DNA from: JAGXTF01 sp044224315
GTDB lineage: Bacteria; Bacteroidota; Bacteroidia; NS11-12g; UBA955
Reading direction: 5' to 3'
DNA: 64,000 bases
Assembly (NCBI GenBank): GCA_044224315.1
Contig: JBGAKR010000001.1
Coordinates: 434,001-498,000, forward strand
The notes beneath the pieces were generated by a model that did no database searches, was not told the DNA's origin, and saw nothing but the letters and a program-made list of their open reading frames with translations. The translations under genes were made by a program, and so were the position numbers. Of this stretch, positions 35,401-43,299 are shown one piece after another (the stretch's first letter is position 1; every line of letters starts with the position of its first letter).

Positions 35401-36536
35401 AACACATTGAGGGTAGTATCATCGGTGCATCCGCTGGCATATTTTACTACCAGCTTTACTTGTTTTATACCTGCAGTGGCATAGGTATGGGTGGTGAATG
35501 CACTGGTTGTATTATCGAAAGTAAAATCACCAAACTCCCAATGGTAGTTTACAATCTGGCCGGCGATTTGAGAAGCAGATGCATTGAAATGGGTAGTACC
35601 TGTAAGACAGGCAGTATCAGCCTTAAATGAGGCTTTAGGAGAAGGACAAACATCGAAAATACAAACCTGGGTATCGGTGCAGCCAAAATCGTTATAGGCT
35701 ACCAGTTGAACGGTAACAGTTGGGCCGGCACCCACAGCTATTTGCACTGTATTGGATGTACCTCCGCTAACAATATTGCCTCCGCTAAGCACGGTCCATT
35801 GAAAATTGTAAATCTGATTGCTCATGATTTGCCCGTTAATATCCCAGGCATATAGGGTGCTGGTGTTGAATGCACACAAACAGGTTTTTTTCGTTTTATC
35901 GGGTTCCTGGCCATTACTTCCACCCCGGTTTAAATCGCAGAAATTGCCGATTTGGGGTTGGTTGGCTACCAGTACTTTTAGTTTTCCGGTATTTACGCAA
36001 CCATGAATGGTGGTTTCTTTTACAGTGAGAATTCCGGTTCCGGGTACGGTCCAGTTTACCACCACCGAAGTGCCGGTATTGCTGCCCATGATGCTTCCCC
36101 CGTTGATGGTCCAATAAAACGAGGAACCGGCCAAACCGCTAACCGTATAGGTTTCAGTTGCACCTTCGCAAACCGTATCGGCACCCGAAATTACGGGATT
36201 GGGTCTGGGCCAAACAGTAATTACGGCAGTGGCCGTATAGGTGTTGGGGCCCAACACATAGGTCATGGTAACGGTATACGAGCCCGAGTTTACGAATGTA
36301 TGGGTGGGACTACAAGCTGTGCTTGTGTTGTAAACTCCGCTGCTGGGGTCACCAAAATTCCATGAATAAGTGCCGTTTCCCGAACTGGAGTTGTAGAATG
36401 TAACCGTAAGGGGGGCACATCCATTGTAAGTACTTGCATTGAACTGGGCCGGCGGCGCCAGTTGGGTTTTAGCACCCAGGGTGCTGAAGTTAAAAAAGAT
36501 GGCAAATACTGCGAATAGCGTAATTATTTTTTTCAT
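29448..36536 (-). CDS. Giant PKD/Ig-like and beta-helix surface protein with T9SS type A signal
   Basis: A 2362-residue exported protein. The start is set at 36536 (MKKIITLFAVFAIFF signal peptide); an upstream ATG at 36587 would add 17 non-signal residues. Most of the N-terminal 1650 residues are tandem PKD and Ig-like domains, with PKD signatures such as YSWNFGD, HWEFGD, YYWDFSDGD, TDWGDGS and WGWNFGD, alternating with cysteine-bearing 'VC-GSTV' Ig-like units. Residues about 1690-2050 are a right-handed parallel beta-helix (NxF/NNI repeats). The last 85 residues (VVPNPATDF ... AGIYFVTVYD ... KLIKQ) are a type A T9SS sorting domain. Likely a large adhesin or matrix protein; the ligand is unknown. 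Confidence 0.9.
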   Translation of the reverse strand: MKKIITLFAVFAIFFNFSTLGAKTQLAPPAQFNASTYNGCAPLTVTFYNSSSGNGTYSWNFGDPSSGVYNTSTACSPTHTFVNSGSYTVTMTYVLGPNTYTATAVITVWPRPNPVISGADTVCEGATETYTVSGLAGSSFYWTINGGSIMGSNTGTSVVVNWTVPGTGILTVKETTIHGCVNTGKLKVLVANQPQIGNFCDLNRGGSNGQEPDKTKKTCLCAFNTSTLYAWDINGQIMSNQIYNFQWTVLSGGNIVSGGTSNTVQIAVGAGPTVTVQLVAYNDFGCTDTQVCIFDVCPSPKASFKADTACLTGTTHFNASASQIAGQIVNYHWEFGDFTFDNTTSAFTTHTYATAGIKQVKLVVKYASGCTDDTTLNVLVNNGTPPPIFCPGTVCHNTQHCYNTPYYPGATYTWTVTGGVGTPNANGDSICVLWGAGPQGNITLHVVGGPYTCGYNSVDVPVFPANLQISGPDTVCQGSTVQFSVPLILGSCYSWMPSNPNISLANNPGNIINVTIPPNAVGTFTIYADVRNDITCCSGRDSHTFVIQGPIKIDTVQSTCEYSTVTYTSNVPVTWSVSGGAISASTTTSVTINWGAAGIGTIHATAIFPNLVCVNSISVQINLVPLPPNPPINGPTIVCVGSTVNYSYVNSPDIAGSSWSISPGVTHTPAGNTDQVVFTTPGTYTITVNYFNQQYNNSWQFKCYSSAQLTVQVIDTVCPTITGAATSCIGSTQVYNISSNPGNAWQWGVVGGNVTAQTATSITIVWGNINQGQVSVQNTICPKLCTKFVTINAIPTGIITLGDSSCKGDTVRLIGPPGYTYSWSNGATTQSTLISTTGTYTLTITQAGCSSTLSYNINPFPKKPKPNVNISWNCMISPSLPVPYYMQATNNPTWSYQWSPQTSTPASADTTYQHYSTSFNSTHQVIVTDKNGCKDTASVTLNQSCTVTGGGGGNCTCAPTVTVNYDPCFGQFTMVTSGATINAYYWDFSDGDYSNLQNPQHWFADTGYYNIIASVYCNTGCWSTVKVKIYVPYILRPKIRHTFPVVCNYNFIQLSYKPTSVVKGPAVTYTTDWGDGSPLTTGILPKTHNYATAGTYYVIHQVSYAGCVKTVYDTVNILPFMANFGFCDSGCIGQSIQFVDQSTSWSPIVHWGWNFGDATTSNLQSPFHIYNTVGNYNVQLIIQNQQGCKDTATYLIHTTTFNPPGLTYTVVNGTQSGTTFSICEGGYVIATAPFSPSYTYAWNDGKFGNKDTIRTSGVYWVNVTNNHGCIKKLGPFTVIVNPNPNATILSADTMCSASYFTLLALNGLGYNWNWTLNPGAYTATGNPGAFSGVPAGNYNAYLSVTNAFGCAAKDTLLLHILPGPAVTVTPPSATVCEGTLVTLTGTVTGPYTSLQWQNGQTVNPLTVYSTGLYTLTATDMYGCTGQGFSYVVVNRKPDLSNIPKGCYEVCKTETGIAKVCGPFPLSGESFSYNWLLNNNPFSTNQNITLTSPGNYQLIVTNTNTGCSDTSDMFSVLFVAGPVANIGSSSPNPTICKGSGACITLTALSAQNNVVYTWIWNNNYLGTGTTVQACNPGTYILHAFRSHCCEAWDTITVEEGDCCFNPSDTSFHLIQDSTVYTTNTWWDGKYYVAGRVFVRNKAVLDMTTIDVVFDRDGEIIFEDSSTMRANNSVFRPCDMHDVWVGFTFKDSASGYIHSNTYKNAKHAIDVATSGPEGVKITDNVFTDCNIGIRIDRGSRSYNQGITHNSFVLSNYDFKAKNLYPSYDNFGIILRSVKMEEIVSQNNFRNSDKASQPNRYFGIYALRFSASISENLFTNMYRSIDATSNIGPLNIENNEIEKTYQGKFGSDVQIRLSNSDLPAVVFANELRNSDDVYNRSTGIFAERMNALNIRDNNIKGFDVGIWTRRTTNAVINENDVDLAGDIGILDSLSRKININCNIIRLKDCKKVFGTVCNSTGIFMQAGNNTNNIFTNCIFDTRRAIFLRSDGNAIPIPNVVNNYMYNYLRCGVESQGHVGGIGFAGQPGRNTFVSNNYNNGAGALDIIAFPLASVNEMCNFGIIANGVGVASLPCPPNTMYSSTAACGQQIVNQKYYAQNKWDICDNYTGAPIKDIIIIIDHGKDVTVDTHILVVTNLTSIGPMGLMIIGDIAIYHKNKTAFDILMRRIAAEKLLDQFSVDMLYAKWDMYNGDRQAAINKLQGAAPADAEQADMKTILLADWMHKPGEKPDATALANLSAIDQMRGNLAPLARDLVHVSIADNDYIFGGIAPPADPGNSPGYEKPFVKVVPNPATDFVQIQFVIPGSQSANISLHDVTGQQITVTTLKINGGMYKMDVSNLSAGIYFVTVYDTETKEKYVTKLIKQ

Positions 36537-36591
36537 AGGCGTGTTTTTGATACTATACAAGGAATTTGACATTTCCCCTGCAATCAAAAAT

Positions 36592-36599
36592 CAAACTTA
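36592..36599 (-). promoter_or_regulatory. -7 promoter element TAAGTTTG
   Basis: Perfect TAnnTTTG match on the minus strand, 55 bases upstream of the ATG at 36536. It leaves a real 5' leader, unlike most genes here. Confidence 0.55.
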
Positions 36600-36724
36600 C
36601 AATTTCATGACATCAAAAACAAGGTAATTTAACCTTTGGTAGACAATATCAATGATTTCGAATGTTGAAATGATTAATTGGCGAAAATGATAGGGGTTCA
36701 CTTCTCAATTGGTAAGAGATTTAG

Positions 36725-36732
36725 TAATTTCG
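36725..36732 (+). promoter_or_regulatory. Probable -7 element TAATTTCG
   Basis: TTCG variant of the -7 consensus, 16 bases before the aconitase ATG. Confidence 0.45.
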
Positions 36733-36748
36733 CGCCTGAACAAAAAAT

Positions 36749-39016
36749 ATGGCATTCGACCTCGATCTCATTCAAAAAGTTTATCAGGAATTACCGGCCA
36801 AAGTTGCCGCAGCGCGCCAAATGCTTGGACGCCCACTTACACTTACCGAAAAGGTACTTTACAGTCACCTTTCTCGGGGCCATAGCATGCAAAATTTTGA
36901 ACGAGGCCACTCCTATGTAGATTTTGCTCCAGACAGGGTTGCCATGCAAGATGCCACAGCTCAAATGGCATTGCTGCAGTTTATGCAAAGCGGCAGGCCC
37001 AAAGTAGCTGTGCCCAGCACGGTGCATTGCGATCACCTGATTCAGGCCAAAACCGGTGCAGCAGAAGATTTGGCCACAGCCGTTGATAAAAACAAAGAGG
37101 TATACGATTTCCTTTCTTCCGTAAGTAATAAATATGGTATCGGTTTTTGGAAACCCGGTGCGGGCATTATTCACCAAGTGGTGCTGGAAAACTACGCATT
37201 CCCGGGTGGAATGATGATTGGCACCGATAGCCATACTGTAAATGCAGGTGGACTGGGAATGGTAGCCATTGGCGTGGGTGGTGCCGATGCTTGCGATGTT
37301 ATGGCTGGTTTCCCATGGGAATTGTTGTTTCCAAAACTTATCGGTGTGAAACTTACCGGTAAAATGAACGGCTGGACCAGTGCCAAGGATGTAATATTAA
37401 AAGTAGCCGGAATCCTTACTGTAAAGGGCGGAACCAATAAAATTGTTGAATATTTTGGCGAAGGTGCTGAGAGCATCAGTTGCACAGGTAAAGGTACCAT
37501 TTGCAATATGGGTGCAGAAATTGGTGCTACCACCTCTATTTTCGGCTACGACAGCAATATGGCTGCCTACCTGCGCGGAACCGACCGCAGCAGCATTGCC
37601 GATATGGCCGACCAGGTGAAAGAACACTTAACCGGTGATGCCGAGGTGTATGCAAACCCCGAAAAATATTTTGATGAAGTTATCGAAATCAACCTGAGCG
37701 AACTTGAACCACATATTAACGGTCCGTTTACGCCCGATTTGGCTTGGCCCATCAGCAAATTTGCTGCCGCGGTTAAAGAAAACGGATGGCCCCAGGAGTT
37801 GAGTGTAGGCCTGATTGGTAGCTGCACAAACAGCTCTTATGAAGATATCAGCCGCGCTGCATCGCTGGCCAAACAAGCTGCTGCAAAAGGACTGAAAGCC
37901 AAAAGTGAATTTACCATTACCCCTGGCAGTGAAATGGTGCGCTATACTGTAGAACGCGATGGATACCTGGCCGATTTCGATAATATTGGCGGATTGGTAC
38001 TGGCCAATGCCTGCGGACCCTGCATAGGTCAATGGGCGCGTCATGGTGCTGAAAAACAAGAACGAAACAGCATCATTACCTCTTTTAACCGCAACTTTAG
38101 CAAACGTGCTGATGGAAACCCAAATACCCACAGCTTTGTAGCCAGCCCAGAAATAGTAACCGCCATGGCCATTGCCGGTGATCTTACATTTAACCCGCTG
38201 ACTGATACACTTACCAATGATAAAGGTGAACAGGTAAAACTGGATGAGCCCAATGGATTTGAACTCCCCTCAAGCGGATTTGCAGTGGAAGATGCCGGAT
38301 ACCAGGAACCTGCTGCTGATGGAAGTGGTGTGCAGGTTGTAGTAAGCCCTACCAGTGATCGTTTGCAACTGCTGGCCCCCTTTGCAGCTTGGGAAGGTAC
38401 CGATCTGAAAGGTCTGCGCCTGCTTATTAAGGCCAAAGGCAAATGCACTACCGACCATATTTCTATGGCAGGTCCGTGGCTTAAATACCGCGGTCACCTG
38501 GATAATATCAGCAACAATATGCTGATTGGTGCCGTAAATGCCTTTAATGATAAAACCGATAACGTACTGAACCAGCTTAACGGCGAATATGGCAGTGTGC
38601 CCGCAGTGCAACGCATATATAAAGGAGCAGGTGAATTCAGTATTGTTGTGGGTGAAGAAAACTACGGTGAAGGCAGCAGCCGCGAGCATGCCGCAATGGA
38701 ACCCCGATTCCTGGGTGTGCGCGTGGTGCTTACAAAATCATTTGCCCGTATCCACGAAACCAACCTTAAAAAACAGGGTATGTTAGGCCTCACCTTTGCA
38801 AACAAGGATGACTACGATAAAATTCAGGAATGGGATACCATTGATGTAAACGGATTGACAACTTTCTCGGAAGGAACTCCGCTTACACTTACCCTGAACC
38901 ATAAGGATGGCAGCAAAGAAACCATTGTGGCCAACCATAGTTACAATGCCCAGCAAATTGAATGGTTTAAAGCAGGTGGCGCATTGAATATCATACGCCA
39001 GGGCTTGAAAGGTTAA
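36749..39016 (+). CDS. acn: Aconitate hydratase
   Basis: A 755-residue TCA-cycle enzyme that interconverts citrate and isocitrate through cis-aconitate using a [4Fe-4S] cluster. The cluster cysteines lie in IGSCTNSSYED (one) and NACGPCIGQW (two). The N-terminal domain has GTDSHTVNAGGLG and the C-terminal swivel domain GEENYGEGSSREHAA, both substrate-binding signatures. The size and motif spelling match the mitochondrial-type aconitase common in Bacteroidota. Single gene between its own promoter and a UUCG-loop terminator. Confidence 0.96.
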   Translation: MAFDLDLIQKVYQELPAKVAAARQMLGRPLTLTEKVLYSHLSRGHSMQNFERGHSYVDFAPDRVAMQDATAQMALLQFMQSGRPKVAVPSTVHCDHLIQAKTGAAEDLATAVDKNKEVYDFLSSVSNKYGIGFWKPGAGIIHQVVLENYAFPGGMMIGTDSHTVNAGGLGMVAIGVGGADACDVMAGFPWELLFPKLIGVKLTGKMNGWTSAKDVILKVAGILTVKGGTNKIVEYFGEGAESISCTGKGTICNMGAEIGATTSIFGYDSNMAAYLRGTDRSSIADMADQVKEHLTGDAEVYANPEKYFDEVIEINLSELEPHINGPFTPDLAWPISKFAAAVKENGWPQELSVGLIGSCTNSSYEDISRAASLAKQAAAKGLKAKSEFTITPGSEMVRYTVERDGYLADFDNIGGLVLANACGPCIGQWARHGAEKQERNSIITSFNRNFSKRADGNPNTHSFVASPEIVTAMAIAGDLTFNPLTDTLTNDKGEQVKLDEPNGFELPSSGFAVEDAGYQEPAADGSGVQVVVSPTSDRLQLLAPFAAWEGTDLKGLRLLIKAKGKCTTDHISMAGPWLKYRGHLDNISNNMLIGAVNAFNDKTDNVLNQLNGEYGSVPAVQRIYKGAGEFSIVVGEENYGEGSSREHAAMEPRFLGVRVVLTKSFARIHETNLKKQGMLGLTFANKDDYDKIQEWDTIDVNGLTTFSEGTPLTLTLNHKDGSKETIVANHSYNAQQIEWFKAGGALNIIRQGLKG

Positions 39017-39026
39017 TAATTTAAAT

Positions 39027-39052
39027 AAAACCACTTCGGTGGTTTTATTTTT
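39027..39052 (+). terminator. Intrinsic terminator with UUCG loop after aconitase
   Basis: AAAACCAC-TTCG-GTGGTTTT (39027-39046), a perfect 8-bp stem closed by the extra-stable C(UUCG)G tetraloop and followed by a T-rich tract. Confidence 0.85.
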
Positions 39053-39084
39053 TAGTACAAAATGACTATTTTTATCATGTTGCA

Positions 39085-39248
39085 TGAGTCATGTAAACGA
39101 TTTGGCTGCATTATTAAAAAAGTCGCGTAAAGAGCTGGGCTTGCTCTTGCGAGATGTTGCGGCCTAGTTGGAAATCGATGCCGCATTCATTACTTTTGTT
39201 TTGCGCACCGAATTAGATTGCCTGCACAAACTGGTTAAAATATTATAA
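39085..39248 (+). pseudogene. Decayed HTH (XRE-type) regulator gene
   Basis: From the ATG at 39085 the frame reads MSHVNDLAALLK and then shifts at a run of five A. In the next frame it reads KELGLLLRDVAA, stops at TAG (39165-39167), and continues LEIDAAFITFVL ... LHKLVKIL to a TAA at 39246. Joined, this resembles XRE-family regulators whose N-terminus reads 'LRDVAAQLEIDPALLS'; the TAG stands where CAG (Q) is expected. The later part is also degenerate and lacks the 'KIERGER' turn, and the product would be only about 54 residues. A single-base deletion, a nonsense mutation and missing pieces indicate a dead gene. Confidence 0.6.
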
Positions 39249-39254
39249 AATTAC

Positions 39255-39986
39255 CTATTTAAAATATTTGTACACGAGCATAGCTCCGCTGAGGAATACC
39301 ATGCCCATTACAATCTTTTTAAATTGCTCCTGATTTAATTTTTTCAATATTTTTTTACCCAAAAAAGAACCTACAAACGCCACAAAAAACAGGGCTACAA
39401 AGTAGGGCCAATCGTGCAAATGCATATAGCCATGTTCCCAATAAATAAGGCTGCGCGATACATCCACTCCAAAATCAATTGCGGCTGATGTGCTTATAAA
39501 TGATTCTTTGGGGAAATCCATTGCTGCCAGGGCATAACCGCGTATTGCACCGCCAGTACCCACCAGGCCTGCAACAAAACCTGCAACACCGCCAAAAACA
39601 ATCATATTGCCATTGGTATATTTAATTTTAAAATTTGAAAAAATGTAAAATAAAATAGAAAAAACACAAAGAAATATTCCCAGAATTAATTGCAATAATT
39701 GCGGATTCCAGATAGCGCTGAGTATGGCACCCACTATTACCAGAATTACGCTGGGAATGCCCATAACAGCTACTGCGCGCCAATTAAAATGGTCTTTGAA
39801 CAACCATAATTTGGAAATATTACTGAATACATGAAATATGGCAGTAATTCCTAAAACAGATTGAAAATCCATAAAAAAATTAGCCAGCGGTACAAATAAC
39901 ATCGAGGATCCAAACCCGCCAAGAGTTCCAAATATTTCGGCCAATAAAGCGCAGATAACAAAAAGCGCGAAGGTTGCCTCTTTCAT
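39255..39986 (-). CDS. TauE/SafE family sulfite or anion exporter
   Basis: A 243-residue inner-membrane protein with about eight hydrophobic segments. It belongs to the TauE/SafE (DUF81) permease family: the N-terminal half has FGTLGGFGSSMLFVPL and the second half GGVAGFVAGLVGTGGAIRGY, the two duplicated glycine-rich half-motifs. Members export sulfite, sulfoacetate or related organosulfur anions. It is divergent from a double-rhodanese gene, with the start codons 58 bp apart, which supports a sulfur-related role. A perfect -7 element ends five bases before the ATG. Confidence 0.85.
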   Translation of the reverse strand: MKEATFALFVICALLAEIFGTLGGFGSSMLFVPLANFFMDFQSVLGITAIFHVFSNISKLWLFKDHFNWRAVAVMGIPSVILVIVGAILSAIWNPQLLQLILGIFLCVFSILFYIFSNFKIKYTNGNMIVFGGVAGFVAGLVGTGGAIRGYALAAMDFPKESFISTSAAIDFGVDVSRSLIYWEHGYMHLHDWPYFVALFFVAFVGSFLGKKILKKLNQEQFKKIVMGMVFLSGAMLVYKYFK

Positions 39987-39991
39987 TGATT

Positions 39992-39999
39992 CAAAAGTA
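39992..39999 (-). promoter_or_regulatory. -7 promoter element TACTTTTG
   Basis: Perfect TAnnTTTG match on the minus strand, five bases before the ATG at 39986. Confidence 0.65.
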
Positions 40000-40027
40000 C
40001 GGAAATTAAAAATTAAATAATACTGCT

Positions 40028-40035
40028 TAATTTTG
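40028..40035 (+). promoter_or_regulatory. -7 promoter element TAATTTTG
   Basis: Perfect TAnnTTTG match ending nine bases before the ATG at 40045. It faces the TauE promoter across 28 bp, so the two may compete or be co-regulated. Confidence 0.65.
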
Positions 40036-40044
40036 TGCCACCTA

Positions 40045-40716
40045 ATGAACCCCGAAACCCAACCTGACTTTGATCAAAACCCAAGTGCAATGGCAATTAG
40101 CCTGCAAGAATTCGAATCTGAAATTTCGAAAGGGGCCCTGGTAATCGACACACGCGCTGCCGATATTTTTGAGTTGGGTTTTGTGCCGGGTGCAATTAAT
40201 ATCGGAGCAGGAAACAGCTTTGGCACCTGGATGAATGCCTTGTTTGAACCCGACCGCAGAATTGTTTTTGTATCCGATATCAATTCTGAATCTGAGTTAT
40301 TACAACAATTAAAAAAATATTCTTTTTCTAATGTAGGAGGGTTTTTATCGGGTGGCATGGAAACCTGGAATGCCGCCCATAAAACCATTGATATGGTGAT
40401 TTCTATAACCCCCGAAGAATTTGCATTGGATAAACAATGGTCGGAAAATACCTGCATCATTGATGTAAGAAAACCTTCAGAATGGGCCGATGGTATAGTA
40501 GAGGGTGCCGAATTGATTACGCTTATCGATTTACAGGAAAAAATACCCGAATTGAAAAAAGACCAGGAATACGAAATCTACTGCGGGCTGGGTTATCGCA
40601 GTATGATTGCCTGTTCTATTCTTAAGAAAAACGGTTTCATGCTGGTTAAAAATGTGTATGGAGGCTTCAAAGCCATTCAAGACGAAAATATCAGTATCAT
40701 TAAGCCAGCCTTGTAA
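40045..40716 (+). CDS. Double-rhodanese sulfurtransferase, first domain inactive
   Basis: A 223-residue cytosolic protein with two rhodanese domains. Domain 1 (residues about 10-110) begins ALVIDTRAADIFELG but has VSDINSES where the catalytic loop should be, so it lacks the active cysteine. Domain 2 (about 120-223) begins CIIDVRKPSEWADG and has the loop YCGLGYRS, giving an active Cys-x-x-G-x-R site. It would carry sulfane sulfur as a persulfide. The ATG at 40045 is chosen because the promoter ends nine bases before it; an upstream TTG inside the promoter is unlikely. Divergent from a TauE-type exporter. Confidence 0.85.
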   Translation: MNPETQPDFDQNPSAMAISLQEFESEISKGALVIDTRAADIFELGFVPGAINIGAGNSFGTWMNALFEPDRRIVFVSDINSESELLQQLKKYSFSNVGGFLSGGMETWNAAHKTIDMVISITPEEFALDKQWSENTCIIDVRKPSEWADGIVEGAELITLIDLQEKIPELKKDQEYEIYCGLGYRSMIACSILKKNGFMLVKNVYGGFKAIQDENISIIKPAL

Positions 40717-40789
40717 ATAATCAAAGGCATTCTGCTGTCAGGCCATTATCATACTTTTCCCTATCCCAAAAGAAATGACATAGTTTGCT

Positions 40790-40797
40790 TAAATTTG
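40790..40797 (+). promoter_or_regulatory. -7 promoter element TAAATTTG
   Basis: Perfect TAnnTTTG match. It ends one base before an ATG at 40799 and seven before the ATG at 40805, so the second ATG is the likely start. Confidence 0.65.
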
Positions 40798-40804
40798 CAT
40801 GTTT

Positions 40805-43297
40805 ATGTCAAGAACAAAATCACTGCTTCGCTTCCTTCCTATACTGGCTATCGCGCTTCTGGTTTACGCTGCAGGTAACAAGCTTTCCCAAATTCAGTTG
40901 CCCGGTGGAGAGGAAGAAGGAGAACATCCCGGATATTTTGCACAATGGTTTGAAGAAAAAAAATCGGCCGATGGCACTATTCCAAAATGGGCCTATGCCC
41001 GCTGGGCAGCCTGGGACAAGGCCAATTTGGTTAGAAGGGGTAGCGAAAAGGTTTTTGATACCATTATAGAATTGGGTCCCAAAAATATCGGAGGCCGCAC
41101 CCGCGCTATTTGGGTAGACCCCAGAAACGAAAGTATAATACTTGCAGGTTCCATTTCGGGTGGTTTATGGCGTTCGGAAAATGGTGGCAGCAGTTGGTTT
41201 CCTGTCAACGACCAGGAAGCCTCTCTCAGTGTTTCTTCGATTACTTCAAGTCCGTTTAACCCGGATATTATTTATTACAGCACCGGCGAATCACGCGGCA
41301 ACTCGGCCGATGTGAGTGGCAATGGAATTTATAAATCTACCGATGGCGGTAAAACTTTCAAGGTTCTGCCTTCCACCGTAAACAAAAACGGATTTGATGC
41401 CATCTGGAAAGTAGCCCATTCGCTCAGCGATTCGAATACCCTATTTGCAGGTACCGACAATCAAGGACTGTTTCGCAGCACCGATGCAGGTGCCACCTGG
41501 ACCCAGGTTTATTCTGGCGGCAACAGGCAGGTAACAGAGATACTGGTATTGCCCAACAACCGCATCATTGCCACTATGCAAAGCAGCCTTACAGTGGTAA
41601 GCGACAGCAGCGGAAAACCAGGCACATTCAGTACCGTTGTTTTCCCAAGTGCCCCTGCCAGCGGCACTTATCGCCGCATTCAAATGGGGAATTGCAAAAA
41701 GTATCCGAATGTTTGCTACGCACTCTTTGAGGGATACAACGCAACCTCGTATACCGATGTTCCTGTGCGATTTTACAAAAGCAGCGATGGTGGCCGTACC
41801 TGGGTAAACAAAACTGCCCCTGCCGCCATTGGTAGCGGGCAACAGGGCTATTGTGTAATGATTGGGGTTAGCCCTACAGACAGCAACCGGGTTGTAACCG
41901 GAGCTGTGTATATAGCCCAAACTACAAATGGAGGCGGATCATGGACCACAAAAAATACAGGCCATTCCGACCATCATAGTTTTGCTGGTTTTACAAATAC
42001 ACCCGACGATTATCTGGTAGGTACCGATGGCGGAATTTACAAATACAAATGGACCACCACCGCGAATCCTACCAACCTCAATAACGGATACCAGGTAACC
42101 CAATTTTATGCGGGTAATTTTGGACCTACTGGTTATGCATCCATTAGTGGGGCGCAGGATAATGGCACCCAGGTGGCAACCGGTAAATTAACTTCCAAAC
42201 AATTTTATGGGGCCGATGGAGCCTTTGCCCATATAGGTTTGCAGGATGGAACTGTAGCTTATTTATCAACCCAAAATGAGGGTATTCGCCGCATTACCGA
42301 TTTTAATCCCAATGTAAAACCCACCTTTTCGGATGCAATTAATGCTGCAGAATTTTCTACCGAGGGTGTTGATTTTATCAATTGCTACCTGATGAATCCG
42401 GGTGATCAAACCCAACTGTATTATCGCACCAACAAAAGCATTTATCGCAGCAATGATATGGGCGATAATTGGGTGCAGATTGCAAAAAGAACCAGCATTA
42501 AAGCCATTGGTTGCAGCAATGAATCAAACCCGGTGCTGTATTTTGGTGGCATAGCTGCGCAATTGTATAAACTGGAAAGCGCGGCCACGGCAACTACTTT
42601 TGGCAAAGAGGTAAATTTCAACAGTATGGTACCCCTTTCTGTTACCGATGATAATATTAAAGGCATCACGGTGCATCCCAAAGATAAATACACCATTTAC
42701 CTGGCTTTTAACAATTTTAGCAATCAGCCCCGTGTATGGCGTGCATCGGGCATGGATAGCTCAAAACCCGTATTTAAAAATATTTCGGGCAATCTGCCAC
42801 AAGGCTTACCCGTAAACAGTATTGCAGTAGATCCGGCTTACCCCGATCAGCACTTTTTTGCCGGTACCGATTTTGGATTGTACTTCAGTACCGATAGCGG
42901 TAAAACCTGGAATAAGGAAACCCGAATTCCCAATGTGGCGGTATTCGAAGTCAAAATGCGCGAAGACCGCAGTTTGTTTATTTACACCCACGGACGCGGC
43001 ATGTGGTACCTGGGATTGGCCGGTGGAAATGCGGTTAAAACCAACCGCGTAATTATCGATCATTCTGTAAAAATATATCCCAATCCGGCACGCGAAATTT
43101 TGCAAATTGCATTGCCAGAAAATACAAATTCAGCCAATTACAGCCTGTTTGATGCAAGTGGTCAAATCATTGCAAACGGCAGTATGCAAGGCCAAACACA
43201 TACTTTGAATGTGGCTGATTTAAAAAATGGATATTATTACATTCAAATAAAAACACCTGTTAAAAATTACACCCAAAAAATATTAATTCAGCACTAA
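40805..43297 (+). CDS. BNR/sortilin-type beta-propeller protein with T9SS type A signal
   Basis: An 830-residue exported protein. The N-terminus has a hydrophobic signal or anchor (FLPILAIALLVYAAG). Residues about 80-735 form a large BNR/Asp-box propeller, like sortilin/Vps10 and xyloglucanase-type domains; Asp-box repeats such as SENGGSSW, STDGGKTF, STDAGATW, SSDGGRTW and STDSGKTW recur. The last 80 residues (IYPNPAREIL ... NGYYYIQIKT ... KILIQH) are a type A T9SS sorting domain. Glycosidase activity is possible but no catalytic pair can be assigned. Two genes follow at 2 bp and then with a 4-bp overlap, apparently in one operon. Confidence 0.88.
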   Translation: MSRTKSLLRFLPILAIALLVYAAGNKLSQIQLPGGEEEGEHPGYFAQWFEEKKSADGTIPKWAYARWAAWDKANLVRRGSEKVFDTIIELGPKNIGGRTRAIWVDPRNESIILAGSISGGLWRSENGGSSWFPVNDQEASLSVSSITSSPFNPDIIYYSTGESRGNSADVSGNGIYKSTDGGKTFKVLPSTVNKNGFDAIWKVAHSLSDSNTLFAGTDNQGLFRSTDAGATWTQVYSGGNRQVTEILVLPNNRIIATMQSSLTVVSDSSGKPGTFSTVVFPSAPASGTYRRIQMGNCKKYPNVCYALFEGYNATSYTDVPVRFYKSSDGGRTWVNKTAPAAIGSGQQGYCVMIGVSPTDSNRVVTGAVYIAQTTNGGGSWTTKNTGHSDHHSFAGFTNTPDDYLVGTDGGIYKYKWTTTANPTNLNNGYQVTQFYAGNFGPTGYASISGAQDNGTQVATGKLTSKQFYGADGAFAHIGLQDGTVAYLSTQNEGIRRITDFNPNVKPTFSDAINAAEFSTEGVDFINCYLMNPGDQTQLYYRTNKSIYRSNDMGDNWVQIAKRTSIKAIGCSNESNPVLYFGGIAAQLYKLESAATATTFGKEVNFNSMVPLSVTDDNIKGITVHPKDKYTIYLAFNNFSNQPRVWRASGMDSSKPVFKNISGNLPQGLPVNSIAVDPAYPDQHFFAGTDFGLYFSTDSGKTWNKETRIPNVAVFEVKMREDRSLFIYTHGRGMWYLGLAGGNAVKTNRVIIDHSVKIYPNPAREILQIALPENTNSANYSLFDASGQIIANGSMQGQTHTLNVADLKNGYYYIQIKTPVKNYTQKILIQH

Positions 43298-43299
43298 AA

